A DNA stretch of 64,000 nucleotides, from assembly GCA_949130495.1 (NCBI GenBank), contig OX422214.1, positions 252,158,187 through 252,222,186 on the forward strand. The letters run 5' to 3'. The notes under the pieces are model-generated. The model saw only the letters and a program-made list of their open reading frames with translations. It was not told the DNA's origin and did not search any database. Each line of letters begins with the position of its first letter. Within the stretch, counting starts at the first letter, position 1. This DNA comes from Sambucus nigra. Lineage: Eukaryota > Streptophyta > Magnoliopsida > Dipsacales > Adoxaceae. The translations under genes and the position numbers were made by a program. Below are positions 43,301-56,331 of the stretch, piece by piece.

Positions 43301-46300
43301 TTATGTAGGCTTGTTCTTCACTCACTTACTTTACTACCAACTAACCCATGATATATACTTGTTAACTTTCACACATTCCTCATTATAACTAATTTATGGT
43401 GCACTTTGACTCATATTGGTGTCTATATATTTTATATTACCTATATTATTTTTTTATCTCTTTGGTGGAGATTGGATTAGATTCCTTGATTTGCATATTA
43501 CATGTTCATTTAATATTTTTTGAAATAACTCATTATATGATAATTGTTGCACACTTGTTTAAGTTAATGTTTCTTTACCTTTGTCAATGCCATGACAAAA
43601 AGGTGGATACAAATTAAATTAAGGAGGATTTCTAATTACGAATATATCTTCATTTATTTCAAGGTAACCAAAATGAACATGGAGTGTAATCAAAGAAATG
43701 TAGTACATATATCAATATGGTTTACAGAACTAAGATATTGTCATTTCTAGAAGTTGTACACACACTTGGGATAATGTATCACTTCCATATCTAATTACCC
43801 AAATGTTGTCGATTTAAACTCCTCATTACATTGGTATTGCTATATATCATTTGTTTACAATGTATGAAAGCTTAACATGTGTAATATATCTCTAGAACTC
43901 TTATATTTGAAGGTTTTTAGTATATGTTTATCTTATGCCTTTGGTTGGGCTTTTATCTAAGTGTCATGGGTTTTTAGGATTTGCTATAATACTTGAAATC
44001 TTTATTTTTGTATTTTTTTGTCACATAATGACAAAGGTGGAGATTTTTAAAGTACGCATTTTACTCATGCTCCCAACTAGAACTATGTTATCTTATTCTA
44101 TTGACCAAATAGACTTTGAGTCTTTGCCCAAGAGGTCATTAGAAAGCTTCATTAACAAACTAGACTCACTCAATATCAAACCTCATGTGCATAATGTAGG
44201 AATGGGTATAAGACTTAGCGGATATATATTTACCTTGGTTTGTATTTTTTTTATAATTGGAAAATCTTTTTAATTAACCTTTGTTTTGCAATTTTTACAA
44301 ATACACATGATAATATAATTTTCGTTAACAAAAATTCTATTTAAAAAAGAATTTTATCTTTTTCATGTATTTTAAGTATGAATGTTCATGCGAGAAACAA
44401 TAATACTTGGAATTTTCCCCAAAACATATCTTGAAAAATATTTTGAAGTGAAACCGGACAAAATCACTGGACACATGCGTGACCTGGATCGCCTGACCTC
44501 ACTCCATTGGAACTTGTCGCTGGCATTTTCTTATATATATTCAAAAATCTCTTGACAAAGGCTCGACATTGTTCGTATCAGTTCTATTTCAACGATGGTC
44601 CTCCTTGCTATAGCGATATTGTCTTTCTGATTTCTTGTGTCCCTATACAAAAATGAGGACTATTGCGCAACCTAAATCTCTTCATGTTCTTCATAATGGC
44701 TCAATAGCTCACTGTAGTAACCATGCATCCACATGTGTCTAACAGCGCCAATAGTCATTTTTGCACAAGATCTTTCTTTAAGATCTTATTAGTTGGTGTG
44801 TCAAGTATAACTTTTTGATGACGTAAACCGTGATGTGACTATTTGACACCTTAAGAATGTGACACCGAGCATATGAGCCTTTAAACATTTTCCAATCAAA
44901 AGTTTATAAGTTAATGTTTTGTCTACTCTTCCAAACTAAGCGTGTAGGTGTGATTTTTATATTGGTTGTGGACAAAATATTTTATATTAAACTTTCTTAC
45001 CACAAAATCACTTTAAAAGAGGAAAATCGTTTTAAAAACAAAACTTCTTTGGTGTTGAATCATTAATTCTTCCAAGATTTAAATCTTGTTTTTCTAATGA
45101 AATATATATTTTAGATACTTTGATTTATACACTCTTGAAATCTAAAAATATTTTGAAGTAAAATAAAGTGGTTTAGAATATTTTTAAACATTAAAAATAA
45201 TAATTTGTTCTTGTTTATTTTTAGATCTCGTATAATTCAAAGATATATTTCTATGAGTTAAGCCATTATATTCAAATTACACTTTCAGCTTTGGTCATCA
45301 CACACCTAAAAGTGGTACGACACTCCAGGGATTATACTCACCCTTATTCAAAGGTTTGGAACACATGGTTGCTTCTTCCAACTCAAAAAGAAGAAAGTTT
45401 TATTCAAACTTAATACAAACATTTTGTTGGGACGAGGAGTTTACGACATTGGGTGCGGACCAACATCGAACACGGTGGTGTAGCAAACTTTAGTTGTTGG
45501 CGCATTCTATGGAGGATATGGTGGGAAAGAATGTCTTATCAGTTATAGTGATGTGAGGGTTGCAAGTATATTTCCTCTAGTTGTATAACTCTCCCGTATT
45601 ACATGTAACGTTATGTCGTCTTGAGGTTTTTTCCCATTGTGAGTTTATCTCCATATGCCTTGGTATTATGATATATTTTTTTCTCCTTTTGAATTTAGAT
45701 TAAGTTACCTAAATATTGAAGGTAAAATTTGGTGAAATCTAATTCGTAAAAAATTTGTCACATATACCGTAGGATTTATATTTGTTTCCCAATCTTGAAA
45801 TTGAATATAAAACCTTGTCAAAACATGACAAGATAATTTAATTGAGTACCTCTCGTCCATCTCAGTTCGAGCCCATGCGCACTCACTGTCTAGGAATTTT
45901 TGTTCCTTTAAATAATTTATAAACCACTTAAGTGACTCTTGAATATATCTAACTTGAGTATAAAAGAGTTATTAATAACTTTATTGATGTATAATTGGGC
46001 ATACTTAAATCATTTAATGTCTAGAGAATTGATTCATTTTGGTAAAGTGTGGGTCTCGAAGATAGTTACCTAAACAAAAATTATTTTCAATTTAAAGAAA
46101 TATTTTACTTTCATCCATATTGGTGAAAATCTTATCTTAACATATAAGTGACGAAACTTGAATTACAAAATTGATTATGGTGTTAATATATGATAATTAA
46201 ACACATAAATGAATCAAAACGGCGAATAATCAATCATACATGAACACGATGTTCAACTTTGCTAAACTAACACATAATACTACATAGAGTAATGAAAGGT

Positions 46301-48519
46301 CTCGGTTTGTTCCAAGGAACCATTGACTTTTCAAAGTTCATGAAAATATCTCTAAATGATTATCCAATAGACTTTTAGTGGCTCAAGTACACAGAGAATG
46401 TTTAGCATTGGTAACGCAATGATTCAAAAACTAAGGTCGCATACGTGTCTAGTGAAAAAATCAAAAGGAAATCATTGAGTCGCAACCATTGAACATGGGA
46501 CTTAGAAGGTCCTCCAGTGACTCAAAGTTTACTTTGTTGCAGCAAACTAGGTCACTCCTCACACTGGAGTTTTTTGAGTTTTGTAGAAATATTTTAAATC
46601 CCAAAATATTTCTCTCAACCTATGAAACAAGTTTTTTAATAATACAAAGAGATGAATTTTCTAAAATATGTTAGTGTGAGAATAGTATATTATGTCATGT
46701 ATTTGAAAATTTCATAAATCAATAGTTTAAGTTAAATATTTTTTAACATTAAAAAATTTAACAAATGGAATAAACTCCGAGCCCTCTAATTCACTTTTAT
46801 CGTCCCCCTAAAATCTAAGTACTTTGGGAAACTAATCTTTGCTGAAGATTAGTATTGAAATCACGAGTGTGGTGATTTTTAAAGATCTCTTTGAAAGAAA
46901 CTCAAAGTTGGGTTTCGAAATGGAATAGAAAAATATACCAAACCAAGGGAACTTGTGCATACATATGCATTTACAATATCACCCTTTGCATATTCTGCGA
47001 CAAAACACAAAAAAAATATTACAAGAAAATAAATAAAATTGATCACATATGACACAAATCGCCCGGACGAAAAAACAAAAGAGATGACTAGAATTTACAA
47101 GAATCATATGAAACTAGATGATCAAAAGACCTTAAAAATAATTTATATATGTTTTCCTATCACACGCTAGAAAACATAGGAAGATACCAATGCATAATGT
47201 AAAGGTAGTGAAAACATACAATAAGATGAAATAAAAGACATTCGAATGCAAATATTACGCTTACTAAATTCTCTCGGACATGTTAAAAGTAAAATATAAG
47301 AACAAAAGTTTTTCTCCCCCTACTATATGGTCATCTCTCTTTTGTATTAAATTTAGCACCCCTTTTAATCTCTACTCATTTGGGAAACTATTCCTTTCTT
47401 TGTCATGGGATCGACAAAGGCAAAGATGAAATAACTAAGAAATGGAATAAATAAGAACAAGAGAAAGTAAAATACACACTAGTTGAAATAGAAACAAGAT
47501 AAAGTGTAAAATATGTTATTCATCATGGTGAGCTTAAGATGATCAAACTAAAATGGGACATGGATCACATGTTATACAATATAAATTCATAAAGGATTAA
47601 TAATGACATAGAATGAAAATTAAATAAACACCAACATCAATATATAAAATATATGCAAAAATGTACTTATTACTAAAATAGTCCCAACAAAGAGCATATG
47701 ATTGTAAAAGACACTAGTTGATATGTAAGCCTGTGGGATCCTTGAATTTAAATTACTAGAGAAGACGTAACTATAAAGTTGACTATCCTCTCAAAATAGA
47801 AACTAAGTCGTGTACAATCTAGTGTGGAGCAGGCGCATGATTCCCCAATAATATTGTTTTATTCAAGTGTAAATCAATAAGAAAAAGTAACGATCTTTAT
47901 AAGTCCGGATATCGAATTCGACTGTACTGGACACTAAAAAAGCACACACGTGGGTTATATAAAGTTACTACATGTAAAAAATGAAAGTGAAAAATATGAT
48001 ATAGTCGTGAAAACGGAGTACATATAATAACTAAATAAACAACCATGAAACAAGTGAATAATCTTATAAATGACTTTTGCAAAATGGATTAAAGCAATGA
48101 TTAACTAAAATGGAGAATATAGGTTATGGATCATTTCCCCACCTTGGACTAGATAAATAAATAAAGAAATTTGTTTCAATTCTATTTTCAATGAAAATAT
48201 TGAATTGAAAAACCACAATGAAAGATTAAAGTTTCAATTGATTTCGATCACAAGTGGATTGATTTTGATGTAAATCTTAAAACACTATCATTACATTGCA
48301 AGGGAATTTATAATGATATGATACTCTAATATAAACACACAAGTTTCAATTAAAATGAATAATAATTAAACCCTAGCTTTGAGTTCCAAGCATCCATAAT
48401 GGGTTTGTTGGATTGATTTTTAAAAAATGAGGGATTCAAATACAATGTGCCAAGATAAAAAATCTAGAAATATTTGAACAAATTATTACCAAAGAATTAT
48501 CATGGATTGGGGTGGAGTT
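43301..48519. other. Degenerate AT-rich DNA, nothing firmly identified
   Basis: No frame beyond 112 codons and no domain. ATGACAAA.GGTGGA phrases near 43590 and 44027 look like the 3' ends of SIRE-type copia elements, and a GGTTTTTTCCCATTGTGAG phrase near 45625 looks like a copia LTR end. None can be tied to a full element. TGTTGGATTGATTT occurs twice (48408 and 48520). Confidence 0.4.
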
Positions 48520-49500
48520 TGTTGGATTGATTTAGTTCGTGACCAATAAAAAGGGCACACAATGGCAATAGTGACATAATTAGTTTATTTAGTGCTAGTT
48601 GTGGTTTATTTAGTCTGTGTTCGATAAAAATGGCGGACTTACGTGCTAGTAATACCATAGTTAGTAGGGTGCTAGTCCCGATTTATTTTATGGTGTACTA
48701 GTGACCCAGATAGTTAGTCGGATGGTAGTTACGATTTATTTTTTTATGTTTTAGTGACCTCGTTTGCTAGTGGAGAGCCATACCCGATTGATTTATTGTA
48801 TTACCATGAGCTAGTTATTTAGGTATGATAGTGATCGCTAAATTGGTGGTAGTTAGTTGATTTCTAAGTACTTTATAAAAGTTTAGAATTGAAAAAGATA
48901 TTGATACTGGTATGGTAATGTATCACTTACTTAATAGGAAACCTTAGATTTAATATTTATATATATATAATTTTCTGCTTTATTATTGGGTTTCCTATAT
49001 TTTTATCTTGCGGTCAGCTTGGCGCATCATGTTATTTCTAGGTGCTCTAGTGGCACGTCAGAATGACTTTCTTCTTTTGAGCTCCAAGTCATCGTGCTAG
49101 TCACCACTGGATTCAGATATGTAGGTTCTAGTCTCTATTTATAACTATATGTTTTGAGTGATGAGAGTTTTATATATATTTCCTCTTAGACATATGTACT
49201 CAATTGTTATGATGTCATTGGTTTTGAGACCTCGGTTGTTGATATATATATATATATATATATGTAGTATTGTTTAGATATTTTTCAATGTAAGACCTTA
49301 TTATCTATTTAGTCTAGTTGTTGGTGGGTACTCATTCTTTTGCAAATTTATTTATATTGAGGATATTCATGTGCATTAGTTTATTTATCATGTTTATTGT
49401 TTACATTTCATGCTAAGGATGGTATTTAGTTGATTTAAAAGATTATACAATTTAATAATTAGAATTAATCAACCTAAGTATTAAAAATATAAGCGTTTCA
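48520..49500 (+). repeat. E6 relic LTR
   Basis: The right end is CA at 49499-49500, directly before a Met-type primer-binding site. The left end is only a guess at the second TGTTGGATTGATTT. The interval carries many GTGCTAGT/TAGTGAC words and a (TA)n at 49242-49264. No partner LTR is in the window. Confidence 0.4.
49242..49264. repeat. (TA)n microsatellite
   Basis: About 23 bases of alternating TA within the relic LTR. Confidence 0.85.
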
Positions 49501-49503
49501 ATG

Positions 49504-49521
49504 TTAGTATCAGAGCACGGT
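49504..49521 (+). promoter_or_regulatory. E6 primer-binding site
   Basis: TTAGTATCAGAGCACGGT, one substitution from the TGGTATCAGAGC initiator-Met type, three bases after the LTR. Confidence 0.65.
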
Positions 49522-49959
49522 TCTTATCAACATAGGTTATATAAGCCCATTATTCTCGTCGGTGCATAATTATTTGATATGTTCATTTTCTTTGAATACT
49601 TATTTTATGGTTCTTAGTAATGATAATAGATATGTGGCAAATTTTAGATATCACCTAAGAGGAAGACCCACACCACTATACGTGTTGGTTTGACTTGTCC
49701 TGTAGTACTAGTACCACATACACCATCGTCAAAATAGGTACCACGTATGTTAGTAGTCCTAGTACCACATTGTACCTCATCATCTTTCAGATATGATCTC
49801 ATAGGTAGTGTATGCAGGTTTGGCAGTGGGTATGCAGGAGAACCCTATCGAGATCCAATAATAAGTGACACCAGCTCCTACAACATATTAGGAGAAATTT
49901 GTGGGAGCCTTTATCAATAATAATTCACCTACATTCCTCTGTTCTACTAACCCTTGGGT

Positions 49960-50420
49960 AGTTAAAGTGGTTTCAGGACAATAAGCATCATTTGAGGCTT
50001 TTGGCATGCATAGATGTGAAAAAGTAGGTTCTTGATATTGTCCATTTGATTAGGGATGATGTTTAAGGTGGGAGAATATGGCTACAACCGCATAGAGATC
50101 AATTTACTTATGGTGAAGGTCATTGATAAGTACTTAACTCAGTCTATTCATTCACAAAAGAATACATAATTTCTTTCATTACAAGAGGGGACTCATACTG
50201 TCGCAGAGTTTGAAAAGGAAATTATGAATTTATCACTTTTATCTCACAAGGAGGTTAAATCGAAGAAGAAAAGTATTAGTGTTTTATGAAGTGACTAAAT
50301 TACTCCTTACATCAAATCTTTTTGGTAATTTTTATTATGTTCCTCAATTATGCTTTATCATGACCATAGGGAGAATTTGCCAAATTTGAAGCTTTGAAGT
50401 TCACCTTAAATGTTGAAGGG
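49960..50420 (+). pseudogene. gag: E6 gypsy gag remnant
   Basis: Shifting frames recover phrases of the Retrotrans_gag domain: VIDKYLTQSIHSQKNT, then FLSLQEGTHTVAEFEKEIMN and LSLLSHKEVKSKKK, followed by DHRENLPNLKL. The order and spacing match the chromovirus-type gag (Y..Y.P..VR..K..EFL.L.QG..TV.EYE..F..L). Several stops and at least two frameshifts make it a pseudogene. Its distance of about 460 bases from the PBS fits a gag start. No protease or RT follows. Confidence 0.55.
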
Positions 50421-50739
50421 CTTCCCTTGCAAGTGAATGAAGGTGGTAGGAGGAGTGTGAATGGAATTTTCCAAATTAGGTAAGGAAAGTATGGAAATAG
50501 AATATGTGGTAGAGGTTTCAATATGGAAACGATGTTGACTTTGAGATAATGTTTCTGAGATCATTGAGAGGGATGTTTCTAAGGTGCCTGTCAAAATGAG
50601 ATCATGCTCACCTTATATTGAGTCAAGGGGATGTCGATTGGCATTGTCCTTGTCCTTCTTATTGGCAGGAAACCCCAGACACACAACTGGTAAGTAGGAA
50701 AATGGTTTGCCATTCGACATTCCCACGCAATTGGAAAAA

Positions 50740-51310
50740 TGTTTGTAAAATGCAATTCATGAGCCTGAATCATGCACGGGATGAACTATTGGAAAGGGTA
50801 TTCATAGTCCTTTAAGAATCCATTAGGTTTCTCTTGGGGTCGAGAATAGACTCTAGTGAAACGGGACTTGGAAACGCCCACCGGTCTTTTGGACAAGAGG
50901 TAAACAGATCTTTCATCCAAACTGTAAGGTTGATTTATGCATGGGATAAACTGTTAGAAAGGTTATGGATGTCCCTTTGACTTTTTAAAAAACTTCGCTC
51001 AGTTCGAAAAGATGACCTAGGTCAAATGAGCTCTAGAAGTGTTCGGTGACCCTTCAGAGTATAGTGGGTCGTTTATTCGTACCGTAAGGTGGATTTGCAC
51101 ATGGGGTGGTCTTTAGAAAGGGGATTCAGAGTTCTTTAAAGATCCAAAGATCTGGACTCAAGTTGGAGAGTTGATAAGAGGAAAATGGGTCCTGGGAGTG
51201 CTTGGTCGCCTCCAAATCAATTTTTGAGGGAAAACAATCGTTCATTTGTATTGTATGACCAATTCGTGCATGGGTCAAACCATTAGAAAGGGGATTCAGA
51301 GGCCTTCAAA
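50740..51310 (+). repeat. Diverged tandem repeats of about 165 bp
   Basis: The phrase GCATGGGATAAACTGTTAGAAAGG and variants recur at about 50773, 50939, 51100 and 51269, spacings 160-170 bp. Each is followed by TTCA.AGTCCTTTAAAGATCC-like text. Not coding. Confidence 0.7.
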
Positions 51311-51565
51311 GATTCAATGTGTTGTTGCTCATGTGATAAAGTTGACCAATAGTCAAATAGGGGTCCAGAGGGCCAAATGTCTTCCAAATCAGTACTCAGA
51401 TTATGACCTAGGGTTATTGGTGAGGGAGGAAATGATAGGGACCTAAGCATATGCTTAGGGGGGGTCCTAGAATGTGGTGTATACACAACCCCTCGACAGG
51501 TAAGCTTGGAACAAGTGAAGACCATAAAATAAACACCACATTGATGTTGGGAAAGAGGTTATTTA

Positions 51566-52174
51566 AGGTCAATTCTGAGGACCAAAGGGACAAGGGTGAC
51601 TGGTTTCAGAGGGTAGTGGTCATATTTGAGGACTTAAGGTTATATTATGGATGGCCAATTTTGCATGTCGAAGTTAGTTTTGAGGAACACAAGTTATGGG
51701 GGATGGCCCGAGGTCAATTCTAAGAACCTAAAGTTATAAGGACCAATTTGGCGGGTTGAGGTAAATTCTTAGGACCTGTATTTGTAAAGGAACTTTTTAG
51801 TGAGTTGAGGTCAATTCTAAGGAACTAAAGTTAAGGGGAATAATTTTGGGGGTCTAGGTCAATTCGAAGGACCTAGTTGAGAGGAACAATTTTGATGGTC
51901 GAGGTCAACTAGGAGGTCCTAAAGTCGAGGGACCAATTCTGCGAGTTGAGGTCAATTTAGGGGACCTAAAGTTAAGGGGACCAATTCTACGGGTCGATGT
52001 CAATTATGAGGTCCTAAAGTTGAGGGGACCAAATCTATGGGTCGAGGTCAATTCTGAGGAACTAAAGTTGAGCAGAATAATTCTACAGGTCGAGATTAAT
52101 TCTGAGGACCTAAGATTTTAGGGACCGATTCTGCGGGTTGAGGTCAATTTTGAGGACTTAAGGTTGACATGAGG
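51566..52174 (+). repeat. 48-bp tandem array
   Basis: AGGTCAATTCTGAGGACCTAA-like starts lie at 51808, 51856, 51902, 51949, 51997, 52045, 52093 and 52141, period 46-48 bp. More diverged copies lie at 51710 and 51759 and before. Each unit carries GGGGACCAATTCTGCGGGTC. The period is a multiple of three, and in one frame the consensus reads VNSEDLKLRGPILRVE without stop. Within 51451-51723 that frame is open (90 codons). Confidence 0.85.
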
Positions 52175-52710
52175 AGTTGCTCTCCCTAGAATTCATAGTT
52201 TTTATTTTGGGAGGGGGATATATTTGCTCGGGAAGCTATGAGGGATTTTTATGCGGTGTATCTCGAAGTTTCTCTTGGGGATTAGTTTAGACTGGAGATT
52301 CATCTGGGGAACTGGAGTGGCATTATCTTGCAATTCTGTTGGGAAAGTGTTTGATTTGAGATTAAGATTACCCTGGATAATAGTAGTAGACTTGAATACT
52401 GATGCAACAATCGAAGGTTAATCCTATTATGGGTCTTAAAGGTTTGTAAGGGGGCTTAGTGCTCTGAAAAATGATTTTCTTAATGAAGAAGTGTCCCAAT
52501 ATTTTCTTGGTATTTTTAGGAATTTTTCGTATAATTTTTGGATTTTTCTGGAATTTTGTTTACAAAATTTGCAAAGGGATACCAATAGGTAGGCTGTAGG
52601 GGTTGTCGTTCGGCAATGGCATGGACTCCTGGTCTTTCTTGTGAAGAGGAATATGCAGGTGTCGAATGGTATGTACACGGGTGTGCCGATCGGCAAGATG
52701 CTTAGTCCCT

Positions 52711-52718
52711 TATAAAAT
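52711..52718 (+). promoter_or_regulatory. TATA box of the first PMD gene
   Basis: CCCTTATAAAATGGGG, about 108 bases before the ATG at 52819, with a TC-rich leader between. Position and wording suit a plant promoter that would drive the antisense gene independently of the LTR. Confidence 0.5.
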
Positions 52719-52818
52719 GGGGCAATCCCTCTTCATTTTTCACACCTTCAAGTGATTAAATCTTCTCCTTTCTTTCTGTAAAAACTATTCCTAAGTGCTT
52801 TTCCTTTCATGCCTTTAA

Positions 52819-54926
52819 ATGGAAGGTTCTTCTAATAAGGGATAAAATGCGGAGTGATTGGGCATTGGCGACTGGGCTGACCTGGAGTACAAGTCAAGGG
52901 TGTCCCTTGTCTTAGGCAACGAGAATGCCTTTGATTTTTTTGAGTCGGTATGTAACAAGCACTTCCTTTTACATGAGCTTTCACACCATCATTCGTCTAG
53001 GGAGAATAACCCTAGTGGCTATGTAAGTAGGGTGACTTTTGGTATTCCATTTCATTTTATCTTAGTTCTTCGTGCTGATGAAAGGTTCTTTAATATTCTT
53101 CTTTCGTTGACTGATATAGCTCTTTTAAGCTTGAGTTCTCGAGGAACGAATAATTGGAAGGGTGTTTAAGATCAGCTCCCGATAGTGGGGTACTGGATGG
53201 TTTCTTTTGCTCATTTTGGTCATCTGGTGCAGGCCTTGGATGACACACTGCGTTCTACTGCAGTACTATGTGATTTGGGAGAGATGTGGTGGGACCCTAC
53301 CCATACCTTCCATTTAGGCTTCGGGGAGATTACTATTATTCCTATTTATGTTCAGCAGCTACTGGGGATTGACTGTGAGGGCGTTCAAATAGAGATGGAT
53401 TGCACAGTGAGGGTGATGCTGGAGCCCATTCAAGAGGTGCTAGGGGATGTGGGTAGGATCATTTCTGAGGATTTTATTTACATCTCCACTCTTGGGGAGG
53501 TGATTTTTGAGTAAGAGAGTAGACGGGACTGAGGTAACAAGTCAGAGAGATGGTTTGATTGTTTATTTTTCTTTTTCTTAGCGGATTTTTGGTGGCGGTG
53601 AGTAGTGACGTTGTTTATCTCTATTTTTTTCCGTTTCTGAGGACGAGTTTTGACGTCAATTTTTATCATTGGGGGAGCTTGACTTTGGCGACTCTCTATT
53701 CTTCTTTGGATGCTTTCAAACGGTGCTATCGTCAGACCTTTACAGGGGCCATATACCTTTTGGAGTTAACTTTAGAATTATTTTCTTTTTATGTATTTCC
53801 TTGTATTATTCTTTAATTTCTTCTTTGTCCATTCCTATCTTTTGCAGAAGTTGTTTTATAAGGTGACTGGGCATAACATGAGGTTGATATCCCGGAAGGA
53901 TGAGGAATTGTGGGCTTCTACCGGATGAATCAGTGGCAGAAGTCCAATTGATAATCGAACTAGTCTTTATCCTTGGTGGGAGTATGACAGGCATTGAATG
54001 TCTTGACGAGTGATCAGGTTATTTCGTATTTCTTCTAAGTTATTTCTTGGCATTTTCTTTCTTATTTTCTACCGGGTATTACAGGTGACCTTTTACCATT
54101 GGGGGATGGATCGGTGGGATACAAGGGTTACGGGTATGCATGCACAAATGCGAATATTGATGTAACATGAGTTTGGGTTTGTTTGGTACTTAGGTGAGAG
54201 AGTGGTGCGCCATATTGTGGAGGACGATGTGGTGGTCCCACTGTCGATGCCCCCGATTTTCATGAGGCGATTGAGGGAGATGTCTGATGAGTCTTTGGTG
54301 GAAGCGCTAATTAGTACTTTCTTTATAGAGATATGGTAGCAAGTTATAATGACTTGGATTTTGTGACTAGATGGTCGAGGTCCCCTTGCATTTATTATGT
54401 GGAGAACAAGCATACGCCTACCACGACATCAGATAGGGTACTTTAAGGCCGGTGTGATCTGACCACGGAATGGGTGGTGTTGGTTCATCAGCGATAGCTA
54501 CATCAATAGAAAAGACTCCTATCATTCATGTTACTTCCCCTTTTTATAATTTCCATATGAGTAGAGGGGGTCATTGAGCATGCCGCATCATCCTAATGCA
54601 TGGGCACCAATGTTGACGGGGCTTACTGATGATGGCCCTAGGTCTGAGGTATATTCTTATTCTTCCTTTATCTTGTTTATTTTAATTTTTTTTTTGTCTC
54701 TTTACAAACTGATTGTCCTTTTTCTTTTATTTCTTTGTTTGTAGTATATGTTTCGACCACCTTCCTGAAGGAAATTAAGGACTGGGTGGCTTCTGCATCT
54801 GCTTACATTCGGGATTTCATTACTTCTTGGTTTGTTCTGTCTGCCTCCTCGAATGAGATATCGGGTTCTAGGCGTGGAGGTTCCACCTCTTATCGCCAGA
54901 GAAAGCGCGTCCGTCGAAGAGGGTAA
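52819..54926 (+). pseudogene. PMD-type gene 1, antisense in E4
   Basis: Plant mobile domain (PMD, Pfam PF10536 type) pseudogene. Exon 1 runs from ATG 52819 to 53510, with three stops, and reads WWDPTHTFHLGFGEITI and VQQLLGIDCEGVQ. An intron 53511-53581 (GTAAGAG...TTCTTAG) joins in phase to SFDVNFYHWGSLTLATLYSS and TFTGAIYLLE, a PMD hallmark. Later exons are approximate: near 53848-54027 (RLISRKDEELWA, SLYPWWEYDR), 54085-54313 (VTFYHWGMDRWDTR, GERVVRHIVEDD) and 54748-54926, ending in basic RQRKRVRRRG. PMD proteins include the host MAIN/MAIL1 group and many transposon-borne copies. Function in the element is unknown. It differs in family from the E2 antisense gene. Confidence 0.7.
53511..53581 (+). 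other. Intron 1 of PMD gene 1
   Basis: 71 bases, TTTGA/GTAAGAG donor, pyrimidine-rich end and TTTCTTAG acceptor. Splicing avoids a TAA at 53512-53514 and continues the PMD reading frame. Confidence 0.7.
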
Positions 54927-55024
54927 GGGTTTTTGAGAGAGAGTTGTTAGTTTAAGTGAAGTCTCATTTTTATTGTATTTTTTTATTTTTCTTCTTTTAC
55001 CTACAAAGATGTAATCATGCAACG

Positions 55025-55052
<28 letters not shown>
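55025..55052. repeat. (TA)n microsatellite
   Basis: About 28 bases of alternating TA between the two PMD pseudogenes. Confidence 0.9.
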
Positions 55053-55055
<3 letters not shown>

Positions 55056-55559
55056 GGATATGTATTTTTATTTTTTAGTTCTTTAATGACTTATTCTATA
55101 CGCACTTTACTTTTCTGCTGAGACTACAAAGCTGACAAGATGTTTATTTATTAAAGAGAGCAAATTAATTTGGGGAAAAGATTTATTTTGGAAGTAAAAA
55201 GGAATAATTAAAAAGGAATGACCTGAGGGTTTTTCAAAATAAGGATTTCTTTTTGAGAATTTGATTTTAACAAAAGAAGAAAGATCGCTTTGTCCAAAAT
55301 AAGGGGGTTGTCAATCGACATATCCCTTACCCTGCCTATCCGCATATGGGTCAAGTTAAATCACTTTAAACCTTTGATTGCACGTTGCTATACATTTTTG
55401 GGGCTTGGAATTTTCTCATATTTTCAAATCATTTGTCTTTTGCCAAATCCTTTATGTATGAAAGGAGAGGTTAGTACTGTTATTCTTACGCCCATATCCA
55501 CTTTCTTCGTACTTCTTCTTGCTTCTTAATTTATTAGTCCCAAATTTCCCTTTCAATGC

Positions 55560-56330
55560 ATGATGATTTTTCTTCCTACCTAGATGGTATAGAGGCCACT
55601 TGTTTGTATGATGTGGACTATGAGGATTTCAACCTACGTTGAGTCTCTCTGTGGCATAATTGAGCCATTGACTAGTATATAGTAGCGACGACAATACAGT
55701 TTCGATACCCCAAAGACCATGTCTTCCATTTCGGCCTAGATGAGGTCTGTGCAACTTAGGAAGAATTATCAGCCATATTGAGGATTAACCTCAGTGTAGC
55801 AACAACTATGCCCAAATTTTCTCGTTCTCCCCATGAATTGTTAGACGAGTGTCTTGGTGTTTCCCCCTCGGCAGATCAACAATTGGTTACTGGGGGTGAT
55901 TTCCCTTCAGGTTGTTATGAACTCCATGCGCTTAAGGGATTTTAATGATGCGGGTTATGCTAAATCTGTAACCTTGGGTCTTACTTCAAGGGTTTTTCTT
56001 GTGATGGGGACTTAATGGCGGATCTCTAGTTGGTTGTAATAATTGCGTGGATGGCTTACCATCGTAGTCATGCGACGATGAAACCAATTGAGACTTTAAA
56101 TGGTATTGATGCTTGGAGATAAGGTCACAATTATTTCCTAAGGGGGAGACCGGTGATTTTGTTCATGTGGATTGCGAGAGGTTCCATTTGGCGGTTCCTC
56201 TAAAGTACTCCTTGTCTCATGTGCTAAATTTTTTTGCTCTGTACTTTTTTAATTTTGGCCTATTTGTAGAGAATTGGGTCAACTGGTTTATGGAGAATGG
56301 ATCTTGGTGCCTTCGCTGGTTGGTGCCATA
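55560..56330 (+). pseudogene. PMD-like gene 2, antisense in E4
   Basis: From ATGATG at 55560-55565 a frame with several stops reads YDVDYEDFNLR, then FRYPKDHVFHFGLDEVCAT and ILRINLSVATTMPKFS. FHFGLDE with a following WEE-like stretch (the Trp codon is now a stop) corresponds to the start of PMD domains. The sequence is not a simple copy of gene 1. The end is uncertain; the ORF 56113-56331 may be part of it. The region before (55300-55330) resembles the stretch upstream of gene 1. Confidence 0.42.
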
Positions 56331-56331
56331 G

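Noticed and set aside
43560..44060. Possible copia 3' ends (ATGACAAA.GGTGGA phrases)
   Set aside because: Too short and without an LTR partner; mentioned only as a hint in the region note.
53683..53705. TTTGGCGACTCTCTATTC, resembling an Ogre primer-binding site
   Set aside because: It lies inside the PMD exon coding LTLATLYSS, with no LTR end before it.
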